Positions 36,464 to 44,228 of a stretch of 64,000 nucleotides of DNA are shown piece by piece. Both the position numbers and the translations under genes were made by a program. The stretch's first letter is position 1. The number at the start of each line of letters is the position of its first letter. The notes under the pieces are model-generated. The model ran no database searches, had not been told where the DNA came from, and saw nothing but the letters and a program-made list of their open reading frames with translations. Origin of the DNA: Confluentibacter lentus. Its GTDB lineage: Bacteria; Bacteroidota; Bacteroidia; Flavobacteriales; Flavobacteriaceae. The stretch lies in contig NZ_NIHE01000002.1 of NCBI RefSeq assembly GCF_002806995.1, positions 590,778-654,777 on the forward strand. Reading direction: 5' to 3'.

Positions 36464-39325
36464 ATGAAAAAACTTGCATTGCTCGCTTTATTGCTTCCAA
36501 AAATTTTATTTGCTCAATTTCAAATAATTAACAAAGTACCGGATAGCAATAATTATTTCCCAATACAGAATCCAGAATACACAACATCTATATATTATGA
36601 TGCTAATGATTATAAGGTTGTAAAGAAAGTATCAAACTTATTTGCTAATGACATTAAGTTGATCACAGATAAGCAACCGCATTTGCTTTCTACTGACGAA
36701 GAACTTGAGGATTATATAATAATCATAGGCAGTATAGGTAATAACCGTATAATCGACCAATTAATTGCAGACAAAAAACTTAACGTCTCTCCAATTATAA
36801 ACCAATGGGAACGTTATACAATACAAACAATTAACAAACCATTTAAAGGTGTTAAAAAAGCATTGGTTATCGCTGGTAGCGACAGACGCGGTACTGCTTA
36901 TGGTGTTTTTAGTCTTTCTGAAGCCATAGGAGTTTCGCCTTGGTACTATTGGGCCGATGTGCCAGTAAAAAAAAATAATGAGATTTACATTAAGGACTTA
37001 TCCTATATTTCAAAAGCACCTTCAGTAAAATATAGAGGTGTTTTTCTTAATGATGAAGACTGGGGACTTAAACCATGGGCTTCTAAACTTATAGACCCAG
37101 AAATAAATGATATTGGCCCAAAAACTTATGCGAAAGTTTTTGAACTTGCACTCAGATTAAAAGGCAATATGGTAGCGCCTGCCATGCACGAATGCACAGG
37201 TGCATTCTTTAAATATCCAGAAAACAAAATTGTTGCGGATACATTTGCAATTATGATGACCAGCAGCCATGCTGAGCCCTTATTATACAATAATACTACA
37301 GAGTGGCATCAGTTAATTAATGGTAACTGGGATTATATTGAAAATAAAAAAGGCGTACTGTCTGCCTTGGATAAAAGAGTTGCTGAGGCAGCTCCCTTCG
37401 AAAATATATATACCGTTGGCATGCGTGGCATACATGATACTGGAATGAATGATGTACCCGAGGGGTATACTAAATCAAATGTACTAGAACAAGTTATTGA
37501 TGAAGAAAGAAATATACTTACTAAATACATAAAAAAACCTGAAAATGAAATTCCACAAATATTTGTGCCCTATAAAGAAGTTTTGGATATTTATGAAAGT
37601 GGCATGAAATTACCTGAAGACATTACTATTGTATGGCCTGATGACAATTATGGATATATAAAAAAACTAAGCAATAGTGAAGAACAAAAACGAAAAGGAG
37701 GCTCTGGGGTTTATTACCATATATCCTACCTAGGTTGGCCAAACGATTATCTTTGGTTAAATACAACCCCTCCAGCTTTAATGTATGCCGAAATGAAAAA
37801 AGCTTACGATTTAGGAGCGAATAAATATTGGCTTTTAAATGTAGGTGATATTAAACCTGGGGAAATGGGAATGCAACTTTTTCTAGACATGGCTTGGGAT
37901 TTTGATGCATTCAATTTTGAGAATATCAATCATTATCAAGTAAACAAATTGACATCTGTTTTTGGAGAAAAGAACAAACAAGACATCGCTTATATTTTGG
38001 ACAGATACTATTATCATGGTTTTACTCGAAAACCAGAATACATGAGTTGGGATTGGGCTTGGAATAGCATCTTCTTACATCCAGATATAAAGGACACTGA
38101 CTTTTCTTTTGTTAATTACAATGAAGCAGAAAATAGACTAAATGAATATAAAGACATTGCAAATAAAGCTGAGAATATTTTAGAAAAGTTACCTGAAGAA
38201 CTAAAACCTTCATTTTTTGAATTGTTGTACTACCCCGTAAAAGGCGCATCACTTTACAACCATAAAATGTTGGTCGCCCAAAAAAACAGATGGTATGCAG
38301 CACAAGGGCGTGCTATTACAAACTCATTGGCCAATGATGCTAAGCTTTACCAAGACAGCATTGCACAAATCACTTTGAAATATAACAATCTGCTTGGAGG
38401 CAAATGGGACGGCATGATGACAGCTCCTGGATTTTTACCAACACCACACCTGGCTCCAACAAAACAAATAGAATTACCCAATGTTTCTGAAATGGGACTT
38501 TTTGTTGAAGGGTGCACTGATACAATAAAAAAATATAAACTACTCCAGTTTAATAAACATTTTAATGACTCCCATTTTTTTGAAGTTTACAACAAAGGAA
38601 GCTTAACTTTAAACTGGAAAGCTACTGTTTCTCAAGATTGGATAAAACTGGACAAAAGTGAAGGAACTACAAAAACACAGCAACGCATCAAGGTTTCTGT
38701 AGATTGGGACAAATTTCCAACAAACAATGAAGGAGAAGGAGAAATCGTTGTATTAGATGGTAAAACTTCGCAAAAAATCCAGGTTTCAGCAATTAAGCCA
38801 ATTGATATTCCAAAAAACCACTTTGTCGCTAACAATGGTGTTATAAGCATCAATCCCACTGAATATCAAAGGAAAAATGAAAATGGGAATATTAAATTTA
38901 CTTTAATTAACGGCCTAGGATACTCAAATTCGTCTCTTCAATTAGGAAATGCCAAATACGACTCAGGAGAAGATTCATATGTTTCATATGACTTTTATAC
39001 TACTCATACAGGTGAAGTAATTATTCACACTTATATGTTGCCCCTTTTTGCAAAAGACAGAGAACATGGAACATCATATGGTGTTCAAATTGATGATGGA
39101 GAAATTATAATTAAATCAAATGATGTTAAGGAATATTCTAGGGAATGGGCTAGTAATGTTGTTAGAAATACTACCATAAATAAAACGAAAATATCAATTG
39201 AAAGCTCAGGCAAACATACACTTAAAATATATTCTGTTGACCCAGGCATGATAATTCAAAAAATTATTATTGATTTAGGAGGTTTAAAAGAGTCCTACAT
39301 TGGCCCAAAACCAATGAAAAATTAA
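36464..39325 (+). CDS. Exported GH115 glycoside hydrolase
   Basis: This large exported enzyme (953 residues from ATG 36464, which starts the signal peptide MKKLALLALLLPKILFAQ; the frame extends 15 codons upstream but without signal character) belongs to GH115. Family hallmarks are AGSDRRGTAYGVFSLSEAIGVSPWYYWADVPV, YRGVFLNDEDWGL, TIVWPDDNYGYIKKLSN and YHISYLGWPNDYLWL. The C-terminal GH115 beta domain is about residues 790-950. Characterised GH115 enzymes remove alpha-1,2-linked glucuronic acid from xylan or act on arabinogalactan-type glycans. In this pectin-oriented locus it may remove a uronic acid side group. A terminator follows about 145 bases downstream. Confidence 0.92.
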   Translation: MKKLALLALLLPKILFAQFQIINKVPDSNNYFPIQNPEYTTSIYYDANDYKVVKKVSNLFANDIKLITDKQPHLLSTDEELEDYIIIIGSIGNNRIIDQLIADKKLNVSPIINQWERYTIQTINKPFKGVKKALVIAGSDRRGTAYGVFSLSEAIGVSPWYYWADVPVKKNNEIYIKDLSYISKAPSVKYRGVFLNDEDWGLKPWASKLIDPEINDIGPKTYAKVFELALRLKGNMVAPAMHECTGAFFKYPENKIVADTFAIMMTSSHAEPLLYNNTTEWHQLINGNWDYIENKKGVLSALDKRVAEAAPFENIYTVGMRGIHDTGMNDVPEGYTKSNVLEQVIDEERNILTKYIKKPENEIPQIFVPYKEVLDIYESGMKLPEDITIVWPDDNYGYIKKLSNSEEQKRKGGSGVYYHISYLGWPNDYLWLNTTPPALMYAEMKKAYDLGANKYWLLNVGDIKPGEMGMQLFLDMAWDFDAFNFENINHYQVNKLTSVFGEKNKQDIAYILDRYYYHGFTRKPEYMSWDWAWNSIFLHPDIKDTDFSFVNYNEAENRLNEYKDIANKAENILEKLPEELKPSFFELLYYPVKGASLYNHKMLVAQKNRWYAAQGRAITNSLANDAKLYQDSIAQITLKYNNLLGGKWDGMMTAPGFLPTPHLAPTKQIELPNVSEMGLFVEGCTDTIKKYKLLQFNKHFNDSHFFEVYNKGSLTLNWKATVSQDWIKLDKSEGTTKTQQRIKVSVDWDKFPTNNEGEGEIVVLDGKTSQKIQVSAIKPIDIPKNHFVANNGVISINPTEYQRKNENGNIKFTLINGLGYSNSSLQLGNAKYDSGEDSYVSYDFYTTHTGEVIIHTYMLPLFAKDREHGTSYGVQIDDGEIIIKSNDVKEYSREWASNVVRNTTINKTKISIESSGKHTLKIYSVDPGMIIQKIIIDLGGLKESYIGPKPMKN

Positions 39326-39664
39326 AACCCCAAGTTAATATTTATTATAGAGAACTTAACACAGACCTATTATATAGAATCCTTAGCAAAAAGTTTTATA
39401 ATTCAACTAAGCTTGTAAACAATTCCAATCTTTGGTTCGAGAATAAGTCAATGTAGTGTACAACCTTAAAAGCCTAACACTTAAAACATAAGTGTTAGGC
39501 TTTTTTATTCATACAAATCCCCGAGCATTACATTTTATATGTGTAATCTTCATTTGAGAAATAAACATGAGCCAAAATGAGATATTATCTCCGAACTAGT
39601 AATGGAATAAATCCGTCAGCAAATATTTATATATAATTGAAAATCTTATGCGCTATGTACAATC
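39326..39664. other. 339-base gap between GH115 and the enolase-superfamily gene
   Basis: Apart from the hairpin at 39470-39506 I see no gene or RNA here. Very short frames such as MSQNEILSPN near 39567 are probably chance. The gap closes the carbohydrate locus on the right. Confidence 0.5.
39470..39506 (+). terminator. Bidirectional Rho-independent terminator after GH115
   Basis: A perfect 13-bp stem (AAGCCTAACACTT at 39470-39482 with AAGTGTTAGGCTT at 39490-39502) has a 7-base loop and is followed by a T-run. The A-rich 5' side makes it able to stop transcription from both sides. Confidence 0.85.
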
Positions 39665-40963
39665 CTATTCAAAAAAAGGAATGCCCGGTGTAGCGTATTT
39701 GCGCATGGCTTCCTGATTGATTTCAACTCCAAGCCCTGGTTTATCCGGTAGCGGAATGTAACCGTCTTTAGTTAAAAAATCCCCTTCAAAATCTACAATT
39801 TCCTTAAACATTTCATTTTCGTGGAAGTAAATCTGCCACTCCAGAATAAGGAAGTTTGGTACGGCCGCACAAACATGTGCCGAAGATATGGCACCAAGAT
39901 ATGAGGCCACCATGTGCGGCGCAAAAGGCACATTATAGGTGTTGGCCATGTTCGCAATACGCAGCCCTTCTCCCAGTCCTCCACACTTTTGAAGATCAGG
40001 CATGATAACATCTACAGCACCAATTTCTAAAGGATGTCTAAAACCATATGTCAAGTACCAATTTTCACCACCGCAAATAGGAGTAGTAGTTGATTCACGA
40101 ATGCGAGCATAAGATTCTGGAACTTCAGCTGGCACTGGTTCTTCCAACCACATTAGGTTGTATGGTTCCAAAGCTTTGGCTATTTTCATGCCCGAAACCT
40201 CGTCAAAACGTCCATGACAGTCTACACAAATATCAATATTTTCACCTACAGCCTCACGAACGGCGGCAATTTGGCTTTCCATGCGCCTCAACTCGGGGAT
40301 GCTCACACTCCAGTTGTATTGGTCCAGTTTATTTGGGTCCTGACGATCATCAATATCAAATTTTACAGCCGTAAAACCGTATTTATCGACATCTTCCTTC
40401 GCTCTCCGGCCCATTTCCTCTGGTGCAAGCCGGCTTCCGGCCGTATCGCAATAAACTCGTATCTTGTCACGAAATTTGCCTCCCATTAACTGGTAAACTG
40501 GCAATCCTAAGGCCTTGCCCACCAAGTCCCACAAAGCGGTTTCTATTGCCGTCATCACACATACATACATTCCGGCTTGAGCCCCTTTAAAGAGGCCTCC
40601 TCTGCGCATTTCTTCCTGAAGCCTATTAATATTCAAGGGATTCTTGCCGATTAAGTGATTTTGAGCTAAATGCTTCACAACGTAATAAGTACCGTAAACA
40701 CCATCAACCCCTTGGCCATGACCAACAATATCCTGATTTGTATAGATCTTGACAAAAAGGCTATGCTCATTGCGAATAAACCCACATTTTACTGCGGTGA
40801 TCTTAAGATCTGATGGTGCTGAAGACTTCGGTGTTCTTTCCATAGAAGATGCCAGCCCATTATAGGACGTGGCTAACATCGCGCCTGTAACACCTAGAGT
40901 GGTTTTAGACAAGAAGGAACGACGGGAAGATTTTTCATTAAGGAATGAGGAAAATAATTTCAT
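39665..40963 (-). CDS. Tat-exported enolase-superfamily protein (mandelate racemase/galactonate dehydratase-like)
   Basis: This 432-residue protein has a twin-arginine signal (SSRRSFLSKTTLGVTGAML) followed by a mandelate racemase/muconate lactonizing enzyme fold. Active-site stretches are AVKFDIDD (general base Lys region), DICVDCHGRFD, MWLEEPVP, CGGENWY, and PHMVASYLGA with its His. These resemble acid-sugar dehydratases such as galactonate or mannonate dehydratase. Most members are cytoplasmic, so a Tat signal is notable. Base composition differs from its surroundings: 57 of 120 bases at 40201-40320 are G or C, against 18 of 60 at 37201-37260 in GH115. Recent transfer is likely. Its link to the sugar locus is only proximity. 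Confidence 0.85.
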   Translation of the reverse strand: MKLFSSFLNEKSSRRSFLSKTTLGVTGAMLATSYNGLASSMERTPKSSAPSDLKITAVKCGFIRNEHSLFVKIYTNQDIVGHGQGVDGVYGTYYVVKHLAQNHLIGKNPLNINRLQEEMRRGGLFKGAQAGMYVCVMTAIETALWDLVGKALGLPVYQLMGGKFRDKIRVYCDTAGSRLAPEEMGRRAKEDVDKYGFTAVKFDIDDRQDPNKLDQYNWSVSIPELRRMESQIAAVREAVGENIDICVDCHGRFDEVSGMKIAKALEPYNLMWLEEPVPAEVPESYARIRESTTTPICGGENWYLTYGFRHPLEIGAVDVIMPDLQKCGGLGEGLRIANMANTYNVPFAPHMVASYLGAISSAHVCAAVPNFLILEWQIYFHENEMFKEIVDFEGDFLTKDGYIPLPDKPGLGVEINQEAMRKYATPGIPFFE

Positions 40964-41057
40964 TGTTTTTCATTATTTAATTGGTTGGTATTCATAAATA
41001 TAATAAAAATACAAATAGCTTTTTGGGAGCTGCCTTAATAAAAATTTGGAAAATTAA

Positions 41058-41222
41058 GGTTGGGGTTCATTCTTCAACAAAAAAAACTCGTATAGTAAAT
41101 CTAATGCTGATGCAACTTTTATGCGTATGAAGGAAGATCATATGCAAAATGGACAGCTAAGACCTGGACATAACGCACCAACATCAAATGATCTTAGAGG
41201 GTTTTCATTAAAAGGAATCTAA
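41058..41222 (+). pseudogene. Remnant of an IS1182-like transposase
   Basis: A plus-strand open stretch contains SYSKSNADATFMRMKEDHM followed by QNGQLRPGHN. This strongly resembles the YSKTDPDATFMRMKEDHM-x-NGQLKPxYN block of IS1182-family transposases. The match stops after GHN; the next 15 codons do not look like transposase, and the frame then ends. No start, no inverted repeats and no catalytic remainder are nearby, so only a fragment of about 30 codons survives. Confidence 0.65.
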
Positions 41223-41271
41223 AAAACAGAATAGAGTTTGGTTTATTGGAATTGCAAAGAATTTAAGAAAG

Positions 41272-41356
41272 AAAATTGCAGTTCTTTATCTCAGTAACAC
41301 GTAACGTGTTTACCATCCCTTTATTTTGAATCGGCATCGCGGCTAAACTGATGAGC
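41272..41356 (-). repeat. Diverged duplicate of the 3' end of pyk
   Basis: These 85 bases align without gaps to 44232-44316, the 3' end of pyk, with 9 mismatches (about 89% identity). Read on the minus strand it still encodes LISLAAMPIQNKGMVNTLRV and TEIKNCNFLS then a stop, so most differences are silent or conservative. It has no upstream coding part. It is a direct repeat with the real pyk end and brackets 41357-44231. Confidence 0.88.
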
Positions 41357-41369
41357 GAGAAGATTCTTC

Positions 41370-42263
41370 TTAAGAACTAACCTCAAGCTTATATCCTTTT
41401 CCGCGTATTACAACAATTTTGATATTCGGATCCATCTCCAATTTTTTCCTAAGTTTTGATATAAACATATCTAGACTGCGCCCTACAATAACACCCTCGT
41501 CTTCCCATATTTCTTTTTGAAGTCGGCTTCTCTCTATGGTCTTGTTGGGAGATAATGCGAAAACGAGCAATACACGGGTTTCCGTTCCTGTCAGGTCTAT
41601 GGTCTTTTCGTTAATAATGAGCTTCCGATTCTTCGAATCGAACAACACCGCACCTAAATGTATCAAGTCAGCATACTGATGACCGTCAGGTAAAGTTCTT
41701 CGCGGCTTAATAGATCTTAATAAAACAAAACCAACAAATGCTAAAAATGGCAGGCTGCCCAAAAGATATCCATTCTTTGCCGTTATAATTCCTGCCGGTT
41801 TGAATTTAATGTTGATCATGTAACATGCTTTGGGTTGCTCTCTTCCTATGCAAGCTACAATATCCTCTTTTTTATTTTGGGATATAACGTATCCGTAGGC
41901 CACACTGGAGTTGCCACAGTTCAGAACATTAACTACATAATCACCCGAGAGCGGTTCTTTGCCCAATAAACGTCGGGTAGTATTCACCAGAGAGTCCGGT
42001 TGAAAAGTAAGCTCATTCTCAAACCTGATTTGGTATTCATTTTCGGCTATATTTTTTATCGGGAGTACTCTTGATTTACTGTCACCCGACTGTAAAAGTA
42101 GTTCATGTCCGATTCTTCGAAGTAAAACTTCCCTTCTAGCGATATCAAAATCGTGGCTGTCCTTCATATTGAAAGCTACGCAGATTACATAGATACATAA
42201 GAGCAGTACTAATGTGAAAAGATATTTGCGTTTTCCGAAGAGAAGATTTAAGCTATCAAACAT
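41370..42263 (-). CDS. Membrane-anchored winged-helix transcriptional regulator
   Basis: This 297-residue protein has a transmembrane helix near the N-terminus (about 14-31, YLFTLVLLLCIYVICVAF), a periplasmic domain of about 130 residues, a second helix (about 165-182, LLGSLPFLAFVGFVLL) and a cytoplasmic C-terminal OmpR/PhoB-type winged helix (LTGTETRVLLVFALSPNKTIERSRLQKEIWEDEGVI...VIRGKGYKLEV). There is no receiver domain. It is a one-component, ToxR-like sensor-regulator with the DNA-binding domain at the C-terminal side. Two 16-base direct repeats lie just upstream of its start and may be its own operator. It is divergent from the exported-protein gene at 42444, a likely target. Confidence 0.85.
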   Translation of the reverse strand: MFDSLNLLFGKRKYLFTLVLLLCIYVICVAFNMKDSHDFDIARREVLLRRIGHELLLQSGDSKSRVLPIKNIAENEYQIRFENELTFQPDSLVNTTRRLLGKEPLSGDYVVNVLNCGNSSVAYGYVISQNKKEDIVACIGREQPKACYMINIKFKPAGIITAKNGYLLGSLPFLAFVGFVLLRSIKPRRTLPDGHQYADLIHLGAVLFDSKNRKLIINEKTIDLTGTETRVLLVFALSPNKTIERSRLQKEIWEDEGVIVGRSLDMFISKLRKKLEMDPNIKIVVIRGKGYKLEVSS

Positions 42264-42269
42264 AATGTC

Positions 42270-42306
42270 ACATTTTTATTTACAAAGTTTACATTTTTAT
42301 TTACAA
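42270..42306. promoter_or_regulatory. Two 16-base direct repeats, candidate operator
   Basis: ACATTTTTATTTACAA occurs at 42270-42285 and again at 42291-42306, a period of 21 bases (two helical turns). OmpR/PhoB-type regulators bind in-phase direct repeats. The repeats lie 7 bases upstream of the regulator's ATG and within the 180-base divergent region to the 42444 gene. Confidence 0.55.
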
Positions 42307-42443
42307 TCTAAGTTCTTCAAAATGAAAGATATCAAATAGTTTAGCTGAATCAATTAGATAAAATTATGAAAAATAAAAGAAATACCTTAAACAAACCTGA
42401 TTTATCAGGAGATATATCTATTGTTAATTAAACCTATAAAAAC

Positions 42444-42971
42444 ATGAGAAAAGTTATTTATACACTGGTTTTGGTAAGCGGACTAGTATTTGCTAATCGC
42501 GAAATTAAAAACGAAGCTTCTAAAAAACCAACCCCAAAGCAACTCTCTGCTGTTGAAAGGAAAGACGAAATGAAAAAATGGGAGGCTACCCCTGATGGTA
42601 GAAATTACAAAAAATGGGAAGCGTCTCCCGAAGGTGAAAAAGTGCTTATCGGCATAGCTAAAATAAGCAATCATATAAGTGCTTTTACAAATATGGAGGC
42701 TGTTGTAACCTCTCTTTCTCTTCCGCCAGACTCAAGATTAGGTTTCGGAGTGATGGTCAGGATTAATGGCGTCGATTATATTGTAAAATTTGAGCCAGAA
42801 AAGTCTCAACTTGATCAATTGCAAAGCCTGAAAGTTAACGACAAAATAATTATAAGAAGCCATACCGTATCGCACGCGCCCAAGTATTCATATCCAATAA
42901 TATGGGGCGACTATGTAGAACGAGATAGTAAAGTAATTTTTAAGAGTGTCCCTCCCAAAGGTGGTTGCTGA
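42444..42971 (+). CDS. Exported protein of unknown function
   Basis: This 175-residue protein has a likely signal peptide (MRKVIYTLVLVSGLVFA) and a charged repeat-like segment, KKWEATPDGRNYKKWEASPEGEK, in which KKWEA(T/S)P-(D/E)G occurs twice. A C-terminal domain of about 110 residues reads as beta strands (LGFGVMVRINGVDYIVKF, LKVNDKIIIRSHTVSHAP). The C-terminal part might be an OB-like fold, but I do not recognise the family. It is divergent from the membrane regulator and is followed 11 bases later by the propeller lipoprotein gene, so the pair is probably one operon. Confidence 0.65.
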   Translation: MRKVIYTLVLVSGLVFANREIKNEASKKPTPKQLSAVERKDEMKKWEATPDGRNYKKWEASPEGEKVLIGIAKISNHISAFTNMEAVVTSLSLPPDSRLGFGVMVRINGVDYIVKFEPEKSQLDQLQSLKVNDKIIIRSHTVSHAPKYSYPIIWGDYVERDSKVIFKSVPPKGGC

Positions 42972-42982
42972 GTAAATAAATT

Positions 42983-44035
42983 ATGAAATACACACACGCA
43001 TACCCTTTATTCATAATGCTTGTCTTTTGCGCTTCCTGTGAAGGGCAAAACAAAAAAACAGACCTCTCAAAAGATAATATCAACTCCGAATCCAAAGGCT
43101 CAATCAGCCCTTACGGACCTACTTCATCTGTTCGCACCATCATCCAAGATAAACAAGGCAACATTTGGCTTGCTTCAAACGAGGGTATTATTCGTTACGA
43201 TGGAAAAACTTTTACCAATATCACAGGTAACTTAGGTTCAGACCGCTTCTTTTCAGTTTTACAAGATAAAAATGAAAATTTCTGGTTCGGTAATTATGGT
43301 TCAGGTGTTTATTATTACAATGGTAAATCCCTGCAACATTTCACAACCAAGGAGGGGCTTATTAATAATAGAATTTCATCTATTTATGAAGATAAAGTCG
43401 GCAATATTTGGTTTGGGGCTAATGGAGGAGCAAGCCGTTATGATGGAAAATCGTTTCGAAATTATATTATGGAAGGAAATAGTGTAATTGAAGATAGTAC
43501 AGGAAAATCTTTTCCGAATTTGAGTTCGGGCTCTAATGGAGTTAACCCTATTTTTGAAGACAAAACAGGCAAGTTATGGTTTGGTACAAATGGCAATACC
43601 TTCATTTATGATGGAAAAATATTTAACGTAGTTTCAAATAAAGAAGGTAGAACTTTTACCAACGTTTGGTCGATAATACAAGATAAAAAAGGAAATATAT
43701 GGCTAGGTGGTGATGGGTTTTGGCGCTATGACCCTTCGGCAGTGCTCAGGACAGGCCCCGACACATTTACCAATTTTACCGAGAACTCTGTTCGTTATGT
43801 CTACGAAGATAAAAGAGGTAACATTTGGGGGAGTGGAAGTATTAATGGAAGATGGGCACTTTTCCGCTTTGATGAAAAGTCTTTGTCTGATAAAAAGCCA
43901 ACTGTAATTGAAATAACAGAATCATTAAACCTGTTTGGGATTTTTGAAGCTAATGATAGAAATATTTGGTTTGGCTCATTTGATGGCGTGTATCGTTATG
44001 ATGGAAAGACCATCACGGACTTTAAAAGCAAATAG
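42983..44035 (+). CDS. Lipoprotein with two-component-regulator-type beta-propeller repeats
   Basis: This 350-residue lipoprotein (lipobox region LVFCASC, signal about 1-19) is made of Reg_prop blades. Each blade has the pattern (D/E)DKxGNIWFG followed by RYDGKSFxxF, for example DKQGNIWLASNEGIIRYDGKTF and DKVGNIWFGANGGASRYDGKSF. Such propellers normally form the sensor half of hybrid two-component systems; here no kinase part follows, so it is a free-standing sensor-like propeller. It may cooperate with the neighbouring membrane regulator. One blade is interrupted by a 9-residue insertion (see 43733-43759). Confidence 0.8.
   Translation: MKYTHAYPLFIMLVFCASCEGQNKKTDLSKDNINSESKGSISPYGPTSSVRTIIQDKQGNIWLASNEGIIRYDGKTFTNITGNLGSDRFFSVLQDKNENFWFGNYGSGVYYYNGKSLQHFTTKEGLINNRISSIYEDKVGNIWFGANGGASRYDGKSFRNYIMEGNSVIEDSTGKSFPNLSSGSNGVNPIFEDKTGKLWFGTNGNTFIYDGKIFNVVSNKEGRTFTNVWSIIQDKKGNIWLGGDGFWRYDPSAVLRTGPDTFTNFTENSVRYVYEDKRGNIWGSGSINGRWALFRFDEKSLSDKKPTVIEITESLNLFGIFEANDRNIWFGSFDGVYRYDGKTITDFKSK
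43733..43759 (+). repeat. 27-base in-frame insertion of a CTTCGGC-type repeat in the propeller gene
   Basis: In a blade expected to read RYDGxTFTNF the sequence reads RYD, then PSAVLRTGP, then DTFTNF. The 27 inserted bases (CCTTCGGCAGTGCTCAGG, then ACAGGCCCC) are far more GC-rich than their surroundings. They resemble the CTTCGAC...GCTCAG dispersed palindromic repeats seen in some Bacteroidota and related genomes. Confidence 0.5.
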
Positions 44036-44175
44036 GGTCAGAAATAACGTGTATTGCTGATTAAAAAAGCTCTACAATTATTTAGTATATAAAGGAATAA
44101 CAAGATATATTTTAGTTCTGATAACTAGTTCAGTAATAATCTTGTTTTTGATAATCTAGACTTAAGCACAAAATA

Positions 44176-44203
44176 AAACCCACAATTATAAAGTTGTGGG
44201 TTT
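44176..44203. terminator. Bidirectional terminator between the propeller gene and pyk
   Basis: A perfect 10-bp stem (AAACCCACAA at 44176-44185 with TTGTGGGTTT at 44194-44203) has an 8-base loop, with T-runs on both strands. It lies 26 bases beyond the pyk stop and about 140 bases beyond the propeller gene, so it serves both convergent units. Confidence 0.82.
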
Positions 44204-44228
44204 TTCTATTATTCTAAATTGTATTTTA

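Noticed and set aside
42367-42432. 21-codon plus-strand frame in the divergent region
   Set aside because: It is short, has no membrane or leader-peptide features and shows no adjacent attenuator hairpin.
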